Positions 56,373 to 64,000 of a stretch of DNA of 64,000 nt are shown in pieces. Made by a program: the position numbers and the translations under genes. A model generated the notes under the pieces. The model worked only from the letters and a program-made list of their open reading frames with translations, was not told where the DNA came from and made no database searches. How positions within the stretch are numbered: the first letter of the stretch is position 1; each line of letters starts with the position of its first letter. Source of the stretch: Clostridium sp. CAG:571 (lineage in GTDB: Bacteria; Bacillota; Clostridia; TANB77; CAG-508); assembly GCA_000434015.1 (NCBI GenBank), contig HF999505.1, forward strand, positions 31,091 through 95,090, read 5' to 3'.

Positions 56373-56777
56373 ATGAAAATGAATAGAAAAAAGAAAATAA
56401 GTTTATGTATAGTTATTGTACTAGCAATTGTTGGTATGCTTGGATTGATTTTACTTAGAATATATAATCCGGAAAATGAAAACAGTTTTTTTATTCCTTG
56501 TTTTTTTTATAAAATAACGGGGATAAAATGTCCTGGTTGTGGAATGACAAGAAGTTTACACAATTTAGTAAATGGAGATATAAAAAAAGCAATATGGTAT
56601 AATGTAATGTCTATACCAGCAATAGTATTATTAATATATATAGGATATAGATATTTAATGTATTTATTAAAAGATGAAGAGATACTGAATGAAAAAATGG
56701 AAATGATTTTAAAAGTATTCTTAGTTATTTTAATAATTTTTGGAATATCAAGAAATTTTACAGATTTGTTTTATTAA
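56373..56777 (+). CDS. DUF2752 membrane protein
   Basis: 134 residues with three spans and the family motif GIKCPGCGMTRSLHNLVNGDIKKAIWYN (Cys-Pro-Gly-Cys-Gly). Follows the zinc-ribbon pair by nine bases, so one operon. Role unknown. Confidence 0.82.
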   Translation: MKMNRKKKISLCIVIVLAIVGMLGLILLRIYNPENENSFFIPCFFYKITGIKCPGCGMTRSLHNLVNGDIKKAIWYNVMSIPAIVLLIYIGYRYLMYLLKDEEILNEKMEMILKVFLVILIIFGISRNFTDLFY

Positions 56778-56798
56778 AATTAAAAGTTGATTATAGAA

Positions 56799-56851
56799 TA
56801 AGAGCTTTGATAGTATAGTTCATAAAGGCTAAACTATTAAAGCTTTTTATA
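56799..56851. terminator. Terminator after the DUF2752 gene
   Basis: AGCTTTGATAGTATAGTT / AAACTATTAAAGCT stem with small bulges, then TTTTT. Convergent recQ may use it too. Confidence 0.6.
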
Positions 56852-56912
56852 ATGTAGATGTAATAAATATATAAAGTAGGTTTAAAAATAAAAAACGTAA
56901 TAAAAAAGTTAT

Positions 56913-58131
56913 TTAAGTAATATTCTTTTTTTGTTTACAACAATTGCTACAGTTATTACAAGATATATAGTTGGTAGATTCTCCAAAATAGTTTAATAAA
57001 AACTGTCGTAAACACTTATTAGAATTACAATAGTTTATAATGGAATTTAATTTTTGATATTCTAACATTTTATTTGTGTTTTTAGAACCATTTTCAATTA
57101 GAAATTTGTTAGAAAATATATCACATTTATTGAAAAGCAAAATACATTTTGCTGGATTTCCATCTCTGCCAGCACGACCGAGCTTCTTGGTAATATCCTT
57201 CTATGTCTTTTGGCATATTATAATGAATAATATATCTAATGTTTGGTTTATCAATTCCCATACCAAATGCATTTGTTGCAATCATAATTTTGGAATGATC
57301 AGATAAAAATAAATTTTGATATTTAATTTTTTGAAAATGCGGAAGACCTGCATGATACTTACAAACAGAATATTTTTTAAAAGAAAGATAATCATAAAGA
57401 TAATCTACATTTTTTCTTGAAGAACAGTATATTATTCCAGAATTGAATTTATTGGATCTTAAAAAATTTAATAAAAAGCAAAGTTTATCTGTATGAGAAA
57501 ATACACTAAAAAATAAATTTTCACGATTAAAAGTTGTTACTATTGTAAATGGATTTATAAGATTTAATGAATTTATAATGTCGTTTTTTACAATGTTTGT
57601 TGCTGTTGCAGTAAAAGCTGCAATAACTGGTCTTGGAGAAAATAAAGAAATAAATTTTGAAATTTTAGTATAGCTTTTTCTAAAGTCATGTCCCCATTGT
57701 GATATACAATGAGCTTCATCTATTGCTATTAATGATATAGGAATACTTTTAATTATTTCTAAAAATTTTAAAGACTCTAGTCTTTCGGGAGAAACATATA
57801 TAATTTTATATTTTTGAAGTTTAATATTTTTTATAATTGAATTATATTCTGAGTTTGATATATTACTGGTAATATATGCAGTTGGAATGTTTTTTTTTGT
57901 TAATTTATCAACTTGATCTTTCATTAGAGATATTAATGGAGATACAACTATTGTTAAGTTTTTGAAAATAAGTGCAGGTATTTGATAACAAATAGACTTT
58001 CCAGCACCAGTTGGTAAAATTGCTAAACAATCTTTATGATTTAATATATTAGAAATAATTTCTTGCTGATTTTTTCTGAAAGTTTTATAACCGAAATAAA
58101 TATTTAATAAATTTAATGGTAGATTATCCAC
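56913..58131 (-). CDS. recQ: RecQ-family DNA helicase, short form, with +1 shift at CGGT
   Basis: A 405-aa SF2 helicase: motif I LPTGAGKSICYQIPAL near 40, DEAH box AIDEAHCISQWGHDFR near 133, motif V ATNAFGMGIDKPNIR, and motif VI. The frame breaks at gct-CGGT-cgt inside motif VI; Gly gives YYQEAGRAGRDGNP, the exact signature with the Arg finger, and the rest leads to the zinc-binding cysteines (ISCNNCSNCC). Triplet reading stops ~16 codons later. It ends after the zinc region, lacking the winged-helix and HRDC domains of full RecQ. Weak neighbours in common. Confidence 0.9.
57177..57180 (-). other. CGGT +1 frameshift site in recQ (motif VI)
   Basis: Minus-strand in-frame CGG (codon 318) followed by T; preceding codon gct, next codon cgt. 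Gly restores QEAGRAGRDG. Confidence 0.9.
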
Positions 58132-58276
58132 GTATAAATTTTCCTCCTTTTTGTACGATTTTACATATAATACCAGGGAAAAAATGACATTGTCAATAGT
58201 AAAATTATATATTTAACAAACAAAGAAAATGTGATATAATTACAGCATGTATAAATAAAAAGAAGGTGAGATTTTA

Positions 58277-58951
58277 TTGAACACAATAAAGTATAAAGAT
58301 AAAGAGATTAAATATGAAATAATAAAATCAAAAATAAAAAATGTATATATACATATAAAAGATGGAAAAGTTATTGTTACAGCACCTAAAAAAGTAAAAG
58401 ATGAAGAAATAAAAAAAGTTGTTGAAGAAAAGAAAAAGTGGATATATGAGAAATTAGAAAATGCATCAAAAGAAGAGTATAAACCAGGATGTAAGGTTTC
58501 TATATTAGGAAAAGAATATCCACTAAAAATAAAGTACTTTAAACAAAGTGTATCTAATATTTATATAGACGATGGAATTTTAGTAGTTGAATTATCTAGA
58601 AGAAATAAGAAAAATTATCAAGAAAAAATAGAAAGTTTATTAGATGATGTGTATATGAAAATAGCAGAAAAAGAAGTACCAATGGCTATGGAAATTGTAA
58701 CTAGAATAGTTGGTATAAAACCTAATAAATATCGTATAAGAAAGATAAAATCAGCATGGGGTACATGTAGTGCTAATAAAAACATTACTATTAATTCTTA
58801 TTTAATGAAATATGATAGAAATGTAATACAATATGTAGTGTTGCATGAAATATGTCATTTGAAGTATATGAACCATTCAGAAGAGTTTTGGAATATGGTA
58901 GAAAAATATATGAAGAACTACAAAGAAGTAAGAAAAAAATTAAAAGAATAA
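58277..58951 (+). CDS. YgjP-like metal-dependent hydrolase (M48/SprT-like)
   Basis: A 224-aa protein of the YgjP family with the zinc motif VLHEICHLKYMNHSEEFW near 195-212 and an upstream KSAWGTCSANKNITIN block. Putative zinc peptidase. Start is TTG 58277 behind AAGAAGGTGA. The GNAT gene follows 22 bases on. Confidence 0.85.
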   Translation: MNTIKYKDKEIKYEIIKSKIKNVYIHIKDGKVIVTAPKKVKDEEIKKVVEEKKKWIYEKLENASKEEYKPGCKVSILGKEYPLKIKYFKQSVSNIYIDDGILVVELSRRNKKNYQEKIESLLDDVYMKIAEKEVPMAMEIVTRIVGIKPNKYRIRKIKSAWGTCSANKNITINSYLMKYDRNVIQYVVLHEICHLKYMNHSEEFWNMVEKYMKNYKEVRKKLKE

Positions 58952-58973
58952 GCAAATACTAAGGAGGAAAATA

Positions 58974-59828
58974 ATGAAATTAAAAACATATAAAACCAAG
59001 GAAGCGTTTTGCAAAGATAATTTAAAACTTTTAGAAAAAGAAGAAGCTTTAAATAATATTATGATAGCAGTAATATTAGATGCAAAAGAGGAAGAGGTAG
59101 AAAATTGGCTACTTGCTAGAGTTGAAAACGATAGTAAAATAGAGATGATAATTATTATAAATAAACCCAAAAATGGATTACTTATGTATTCACCTACTAA
59201 AAATTATTCTGATGAAATATCAGAATTTATAGCATCAGAAATTAATAAATTAGATATTGATTTATTAGAAATAAATTCTAGAAAACAACTTTGTGAAAAT
59301 GTAGCAAAATATTATACAAAATTAAATGGAAAAAAAATAAAAAGTAAAAAAGATAAATATATTTTGGAATTAACAAAATTAGAAGAAATTCCTATTAATG
59401 AAAAATTAGAATTAGTTAAAATTGAAAATGAAAATTGTATAGAAGAAATTTGTGATAATATAAAGGAATTTCAAGAAGAAGCTCATAAAAAAGTTATAAC
59501 AAATGATGAGGCAAGAGAACATGCTAATATACATATGAAAAAAGGTTTATATGTTTTTAAAAATGATAAAGGTGAAATTGTACTTCAAGCTATGACTAGT
59601 AGAAAACTTATTAATGGATATGTAATTGGTGCAGTAGTTACACCTAAAAAGTATAGAGGAAAAGGGTATGGAAAAATAGGAATGTACCTTCTTTCTAATA
59701 AATTACTAAATGATGGAGCAAAAGTACTGGCATTATATACAGATGCAAAAAATGAAATAAGCAATCATGTATATGAAAAAGTTGGATATAAGAGAATTTC
59801 CGAAGAATTATTAATCTCATTTGAATAA
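58974..59828 (+). CDS. GNAT-family acetyltransferase
   Basis: A 284-aa protein; the C-terminal ~130 residues are a GNAT domain with the acetyl-CoA motif VTPKKYRGKGYGKIGMYLLS and the ALYTDAKNEISNHVYEKVGY block. The N-terminal part is Glu/Lys-rich helix. Substrate unknown. ATG follows AAGGAGG. Confidence 0.82.
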   Translation: MKLKTYKTKEAFCKDNLKLLEKEEALNNIMIAVILDAKEEEVENWLLARVENDSKIEMIIIINKPKNGLLMYSPTKNYSDEISEFIASEINKLDIDLLEINSRKQLCENVAKYYTKLNGKKIKSKKDKYILELTKLEEIPINEKLELVKIENENCIEEICDNIKEFQEEAHKKVITNDEAREHANIHMKKGLYVFKNDKGEIVLQAMTSRKLINGYVIGAVVTPKKYRGKGYGKIGMYLLSNKLLNDGAKVLALYTDAKNEISNHVYEKVGYKRISEELLISFE

Positions 59829-59831
59829 AAA

Positions 59832-59929
59832 TAAGACTTTATTTATAAAATATGATTTTGGCTAAAATGAATTTTTTTCGTTTTTAACAATTTCATATTA
59901 CATATTATAAATAAAGTCTTTTTTATAAA
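59832..59929. terminator. Bidirectional terminator between the GNAT gene and feoB
   Basis: AAGACTTTATTTATAA / TTATAAATAAAGTCTT stem across a ~65-base loop, with T-run; A-rich on the other side. Confidence 0.7.
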
Positions 59930-59976
59930 AAAATTATAGATTTTTTTTTATTATAAATGATGTATACTAAGATTTT

Positions 59977-62124
59977 TTATATAAAAACATTCCATATGAA
60001 TGTAGTGAACATACAAACAATAATTCCACAAACTGTTGGTAATGCAAAAGATAAAGCTGCCCATTTCCATTTACCAGTTTCTTTTTTTATAGTTAATAAA
60101 GTAGTGCTGCAAGGGAAATGCAATAAAGTAAAAATCATAACATTAATAGCTGTTAAAAGAGTCCAACCGTTTTGTAATAAAATTTGACCAATTGCAGTTG
60201 TGTCATCCAAATTTATTAAAGTACCAGACTGCATATAACTCATAAGAATAATTGGAAGTACAATTTCGTTTGCTGGCAAACCTAAAATAAAAGCTGTTAA
60301 AATATATCCATCTAACCCAAGCAATTTAGCAAAAGGATCAAAAAAATTTGCAACATATGTTAAAATACTAACACTGTTAAATTGAATATTAGCAAATAAC
60401 CAAATTATAATTCCAGCAGGAGCGGCAACTAGTATTGCTCTCCCTAAAACAAATAAAGTTCTATCTAGAATAGAGCGTATTAAAATCTTACCTATTTGTG
60501 GCTTCCTATAAGGTGGCAATTCTAGTATAAATGTAGAAGAGCTACCTTTTAATATAGTTTTAGAAAGAATTTTTGATATAAACAGTGTCATAAAAATTCC
60601 AAAAATAACAATAGCTAATACTGCTAATGTAGATAGAAAAGAAGCTGTAAAACCTGTTGATAAACTTCCAATAAATATCATAGATACAGTAATTAAAAGA
60701 GGAAATCTACCATTACAAGGGACAAAGCTGTTAGTTAAAATAGCTATTAATTTTTCTCTTGGTGAATCTATAATTCTACATCCAACTACACCACATGCAT
60801 TACAACCAAAACCGCATACAAGTTGTAAGAGCATGTTTTCCGAGAACTACAAGCCTTTTTAAAGTATTTGTCTAGATTAAATGCAATACGTGGTAAATAA
60901 CCTAAATCTTCTATAAGTGTAAATAATGGGAAGAAAATTGCAAGTGGAGGGAGCATTACACTTATTACCCATGTTAATGTACAATATACTCCATCAACTA
61001 AAATGCTAGTTAACCACATAGGAGAAGATAAATAATCTAAACAAGCAACTAGTTTTATTTGAATGTAACCAAATAATTCAGAAAGAAGAGAAGATGGATA
61101 ATTAGCGCCGACAATAGTAAGCCAAAAAATAGCTGCTAAAAACATAATCATAATAGGTAATCCAAAAATTTTTGATGTAAGTATTTTATCTATTTTTCTA
61201 TCTCGTTTGCTATAACTACAATTTTTTATTGTACGAACACTAGATGTAACATCTTCAGCTTTAAACAAAATAGTTGAAACTATTTCGTCTTTGAAATTTT
61301 CTTTTCCAAAATTTGTTTCAAGAAGCAGATTGTTACACTTATTTAAATTGTTTTCTAAAGAAGTGTCGGTAAGATAGCTAGATAACAGATTTTTTTCTAT
61401 CGAGTATACTATTTTTTTATCATTGTCTAATAATTTTATACTTACCCATCTAGATAAATATTTATTTTGGGGAGAAAGATTATCTTTTATATTTGGTTCA
61501 AGTAGTTTTATACAATTTTCAATTAAATCATTGTATTTTACATTATTTGGAATAGGAGAAATTTTTCCTTCACAAACATCTAATACTTTTTTCATTAAAT
61601 TATTTAGTGTTTTTTTCTTTTTGGCAATTGTACCAATAACAGGAACTCCTAATTTTTTTTCTAAGAGTTTTAAGTTTATAGAAATTCCCTTTTTTTCGGC
61701 TTCATCTAATAAATTAACACAGACTATAAGTTTATTTGTAATTTCCATTGTTTGATAAACAAGATTTAAATTTCTTTCTAAACAAGTAGCATCTACTACG
61801 ATAATTGTTGCATCAGCATTTTCAAAACAAATATAATTTCTTGCAATTTCTTCTTCTTCTGAATTAGACATTAAAGAATATGTACCAGGGATATCTACTA
61901 ATAAAAAATTTGTATTATTAAATCTTGTGATACCAGAAGCATTGGAAACTGTTTTGCCAGACCAGTTACCTGTATGTTGATGCATACCTGTTAAATTGTT
62001 GAAAATAGTGGATTTCCCAACATTAGGATTTCCTCCGAATAGCTATAGTATATGTATATTTATTTTTTTTATTGCTTAATTTATTAAGCGGATCTGTTTT
62101 GATAGAACTACTTATTAATTCCAT
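59977..62124 (-). CDS. feoB: Ferrous iron transporter FeoB, with three +1 shifts
   Basis: A 714-aa Fe2+ transporter: N-terminal G-protein domain and C-terminal membrane domain. ATG 62124 (MELISSSIKTDPLNKL). G1 is GGNPNVGKST with a shift at att-CGGA-gga; G3 DIPGTYSL; G4 VNLLD. A long frame then covers the gate segments. The second and third shifts (tct-CGGA-aaa and atg-CGGT-ttt) lie 28 bases apart; together they give SSGKHALTTCMGFGCNACG, the FeoB motif with the invariant GFGCN. Only quadruplet reading at both restores the downstream frame, which carries the remaining spans (ILGLPANEIVLPIILMSYM). feoA precedes it in the operon. Confidence 0.93.
60811..60814 (-). other. CGGT +1 frameshift site 3 in feoB
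   Basis: Minus-strand CGG followed by T, in frame only after site 2 is read as a quadruplet; preceding codon atg, next codon ttt. Gly restores MGFGCNACG. Confidence 0.88.
60839..60842 (-). other. CGGA +1 frameshift site 2 in feoB
   Basis: Minus-strand in-frame CGG followed by A; preceding codon tct, next codon aaa. Gly restores SGKHAL. Confidence 0.88.
62034..62037 (-). other. CGGA +1 frameshift site 1 in feoB (G1 region)
   Basis: Minus-strand in-frame CGG (codon 30 from ATG 62124) followed by A; preceding codon att, next codon gga. Gly restores AIGGNPNVGKS. Confidence 0.9.
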
Positions 62125-62189
62125 GAAATCACCTTCCTAAAGGTAATATATGAATACATATAAATATTTGTGAATAGTTATAAAAATGA

Positions 62190-62219
62190 AGCTTGCAAAC
62201 TACAAAAAATTTGCAAGCG
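62190..62219 (-). promoter_or_regulatory. Hairpin between feoA and feoB
   Basis: GCTTGCAAA / TTTGCAAGC nine-base arms with a 10-base loop; only a weak T-run follows on the minus strand. May tune expression between feoA and feoB. Confidence 0.4.
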
Positions 62220-62273
62220 TATATTAATATAAAAGATAATATTATAGTAAGATATAAATGTAATAAATAATAG

Positions 62274-62504
62274 TTAAATTTGAATTTTAATGTTTTTCGC
62301 ATCATCTTTTCGAATGGCTATAGTACTACCGCGAACTAAATAAGCTGTTGAATCACTGTTTATACTTCTGAAAAGTGGAGTTATTAAGGTACCTTTACAA
62401 ATACCCAAATCTAGAAATCTTCGTCTGAGTTGACCAGAACAGTTTAAAGAATAAACTGTAACTGTATTTTCTAAATTTACTTTATCAAGTTCAAATGTTT
62501 TCAT
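62274..62504 (-). CDS. feoA: FeoA-family protein
   Basis: 76 residues of the SH3-like FeoA fold: LNCSGQLRRRFLDLGICKGTLITPLF and VRGSTIAIRKDDAKNIKI. Partner of FeoB in ferrous iron uptake. Upstream of feoB by ~150 bases. No in-frame CGG; its 'cgcggt' is CGC GGT. Confidence 0.92.
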   Translation of the reverse strand: MKTFELDKVNLENTVTVYSLNCSGQLRRRFLDLGICKGTLITPLFRSINSDSTAYLVRGSTIAIRKDDAKNIKIQI

Positions 62505-62845
62505 ATGTTTTTTATAACAATCAATATAATAAAATATTAGATTGAATCCTTTCTATAAATTTTATAAAGCATAATATATAATTATAGTATATATTATGTA
62601 ATAATAATGTATTGGTTAATTAAAAATATAATTTAAAAGTAAAAAATGATTTAAATTAAATAAAAATCAGAGAGTATAAGGAATTATGATAAAAAATGTA
62701 AAAATAAAAATTAAAAAAATATAAGTTATATAATTGATGAAAATAAAAAATAAAAAAATTTAAAATAAATGATGCTTTTTTTTTGCGTGTGTAGTATAAT
62801 GTCAAATATGTTAATAAAATGTAGAAAGAAAGGATGAAATACAAG
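62505..62845. other. Intergenic region between feoA and dut
   Basis: Very AT-rich. A TATAAT box near 62797, close ahead of dut, is a likely promoter part. The minus-strand promoter for feoAB should lie here, but no clear Fur or other operator was seen. No gene. Confidence 0.4.
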
Positions 62846-63307
62846 ATGGAAAGAAAAAGAGGGTTTGAAATAGCTAAAGGGTTTGAAGATAAAAATATCA
62901 ATATGCCAGTAAGAAAAACAAAATATTCAGCTGGATATGATATTGAAGCTGCAGAAGATTGTATAATACCTGAATATAAGCCAGGCCAAAAACCAACACT
63001 TGTGAAAACAGGACTAAAGGCATATATGAAAGAGAATGAATATATGATGCTTTGCAATAGAAGTTCTAATCCATTTAAAAAGGGACTAGTAATGGCAAAT
63101 AGTGTTGGAATTATAGATGCTGACTATTATGGAAATCCAGATAATGATGGAGCTTTTATGTTTGCTTTTTATAACTTTTTTGATCATGATGTTGAAATAA
63201 AAAAAGGAGATGTTATTGGTCAAGCTATATTTCAAGAGTATAGAGTAGTAGATAATGATGAAGCAGAAGGAAAAAGATTAGGAGGATTTGGATCTACTAA
63301 CAAATAA
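62846..63307 (+). CDS. dut: dUTP diphosphatase
   Basis: About 153 residues of trimeric dUTPase: KYSAGYDIEAAEDCIIP (motif 1), CNRSSNPFKKGLVMANSVG (motif 2), GIIDADYYGNPDNDG (motif 3), QAIFQEY (motif 4) and the glycine-rich GKRLGGFGSTNK end (motif 5). Removes dUTP and makes dUMP. ATG 62846 has better spacing to AAAGG than the in-frame ATG 62834. Confidence 0.93.
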   Translation: MERKRGFEIAKGFEDKNINMPVRKTKYSAGYDIEAAEDCIIPEYKPGQKPTLVKTGLKAYMKENEYMMLCNRSSNPFKKGLVMANSVGIIDADYYGNPDNDGAFMFAFYNFFDHDVEIKKGDVIGQAIFQEYRVVDNDEAEGKRLGGFGSTNK

Positions 63308-63335
63308 AAAGAAAGTAACATAAAAAAATAAAAAA

Positions 63336-63364
63336 ATGTATCCGCTGGCGCAGAACGGATACAT
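63336..63364 (+). repeat. Hairpin after dut
   Basis: ATGTATCCG / CGGATACAT perfect 9-base arms with an 11-base loop (CTGGCGCAGAA) but no T-run directly after. Purpose unclear. Confidence 0.5.
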
Positions 63365-63384
63365 AGCTTTTGGTGCGAAAAATG

Positions 63385-63416
63385 AATGGTAAAAGCTTTG
63401 ACTTTTACCATTTTTT
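63385..63416 (+). terminator. Terminator after dut
   Basis: AATGGTAAAAG / CTTTTACCATT stem with six-base loop and T-run. Overlaps the promoter of the next gene. Confidence 0.8.
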
Positions 63417-63426
63417 GTTGTATAAT
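63398..63426 (+). promoter_or_regulatory. Promoter of the CarD-like gene
   Basis: TTGACT at 63398-63403, 17-base spacer and perfect TATAAT at 63421-63426. The -35 lies in the terminator loop and arm. Confidence 0.75.
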
Positions 63427-63501
63427 ATAAGAGTAGTTGAAAAAGAGAAACGAAACCTTTCTTGACTTCAGAAATTTAGCTTATTGAAGGGAGTGACTTA
63501 C

Positions 63502-64000
63502 ATGTTTAATGTAGGGGACAAGATAGTACATCCTATGCACGGGGCTGGTACCATTAGTGCAATAGAAGAGAAAAATATATGCAATGAAACAGAGCAATAT
63601 TACATAATATCAATGCCTGGGGAAGTAAAGGTGATGGTTCCAATTGCAAAAGCGGAGCAAATTGGAGTAAGAAGTATTATTAGTGAAAGTGATGTTCCAA
63701 AAGTATTAGGAATATTAGAAGAAGACGAGACAGAAATGTCAAATAACTGGAATAAAAGATATAGAGATAATATGGACAAAATGAGAAGTGGCAATATATA
63801 TGAAGTAGCAGATGTTGTTAGAAATTTAAGCTTTAAGCAAAAAGAAAAAGGTCTATCAACAGGAGAAAAGAAAATGTTAAATAGTGCTAAACAAATATTA
63901 GTAAGTGAATTAGTTTTAGCAGAGCATGCATCAAAAGAAGAAATCGAAAAATTGGTAGAAAATAAAATAAATGTATCTTTTGAAGAAAATAGAATGCCAG
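63502..64000 (+). CDS. CarD-family RNA-polymerase-binding regulator (partial, runs off window)
   Basis: Starts ATG 63502 behind GAAGGGAG. First ~165 residues: the CarD/TRCF-RID domain (FNVGDKIVHPMHGAGTISAI...YYIISMPGEVKVMVP) that binds RNA polymerase beta, then a helical DNA-contacting part (EVADVVRNLSFKQKEKGLST, KKMLNSAKQILVSEL). CarD proteins stabilise open complexes at promoters. The end lies beyond the window. Confidence 0.93.
   Translation, partial: MFNVGDKIVHPMHGAGTISAIEEKNICNETEQYYIISMPGEVKVMVPIAKAEQIGVRSIISESDVPKVLGILEEDETEMSNNWNKRYRDNMDKMRSGNIYEVADVVRNLSFKQKEKGLSTGEKKMLNSAKQILVSELVLAEHASKEEIEKLVENKINVSFEENRMP

Noticed and set aside
1792..62037. Sequencing or assembly indels
   Set aside because: Typical errors would change homopolymer lengths. 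These are C bases before GGA/GGT after many different bases, on both strands, never elsewhere. Raw reads would still be the proof.
1792..62037. P-site slippage frameshifting like prfB or Ty1
   Set aside because: Preceding codons differ at all sites and mostly cannot re-pair at +1; no shared slippery string, upstream SD-like motif or downstream stop codon.
1792..62037. CGG simply reassigned to another amino acid in triplet reading
   Set aside because: Triplet reading leaves the frame wrong after every site and soon meets stops, so reassignment alone cannot restore the proteins.
1126..62124. Calling the twelve split genes pseudogenes
   Set aside because: Decaying genes in AT-rich genomes show varied lesions, often in A/T runs. 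Here every lesion is the same CGG-A/T at a glycine, with no other damage, in core genes such as cdaA, rarA and spoVA.
871..63660. Many other 'cgg' strings in coding regions (e.g. gcg-gca, aac-gga, ccg-gaa)
   Set aside because: They are out of frame, spanning two normal codons, and their genes are intact.
1..64000. tRNA genes, prophage or insertion sequences
   Set aside because: No cloverleaf-like GC-rich short genes with T-loop motifs, no transposase or integrase, and no paired terminal repeats were seen by eye.

Overview
The window is a very AT-rich chromosomal segment of an anaerobic, spore-forming Gram-positive bacterium of the clostridial type. The signs are sporulation genes (spo0A, spoIIID, spoVAC-spoVAD-spoVAE, yabG, yunB, a SPOCS/LysM protein), fermentation (adhE), a sortase with a thioester-domain surface protein, a T-box on pheST, CIRCE on groESL, and Gram-positive-style leaders on rplM and infC-rpmI-rplT. 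No rRNA, tRNA, CRISPR array or intact insertion sequence was recognised.

Layout: leuS 5' end (minus), a 35-aa membrane peptide, adhE, a foreign-looking RelA-like gene, a DUF308 membrane protein and a heterodimeric ABC exporter behind an attenuator-like leader (1-9.4 kb); spoIIID, a zinc-ribbon protein, yabG, veg, SPOCS/LysM, yunB, a hydrolase-like protein and a nucleotidyltransferase (9.5-15.5 kb); rpsI/rplM, a membrane ECF sigma factor with a VWA protein, infC-rpmI-rplT, an unknown gene, a second SpoIIID-like gene and a dipeptidase (15.5-24 kb); the spoVA cluster with dodecin, ruvA-rarA, SPFH/NfeD, pheST, cdaA and groESL (24-38.5 kb); a two-component system, sortase and surface protein, CorC-like protein, WG-repeat protein, Met-gamma-lyase family enzyme, flavoprotein, IMPACT protein, spo0A, and TetR with YhgE/Pip (39-55 kb); zinc-ribbon membrane proteins, recQ, a YgjP-like metalloprotein, GNAT, feoAB, dut and the start of a CarD-like regulator (55-64 kb).

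Main discovery: twelve otherwise well-preserved genes are each broken by +1 frameshifts, fifteen in all, and every break is the same thing. An in-frame CGG codon is followed by A or T, and reading the four bases CGGA or CGGT as one glycine (equivalently, skipping the C and reading GGA/GGT) restores the family sequence. Sites occur on both strands, after fifteen different upstream codons and before varied downstream ones, and many fall on near-invariant glycines (P-loops of RarA and FeoB, histidine-kinase G box, RecQ motif VI). feoB has three sites, two of them 28 bases apart, and only quadruplet reading at both joins the frames. In a by-eye scan I found no resident gene using CGG as an ordinary sense codon. 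The three genes that do (RelA-like, SpoIIID-like, and a small gene after groEL) are richer in GC and look acquired. I infer that CGG is unassigned for arginine here and that translation shifts +1 at CGG-A/T, either by quadruplet decoding or by vacant-A-site skipping. I therefore annotate these twelve loci as functional CDSs spanning the shift, not as pseudogenes.
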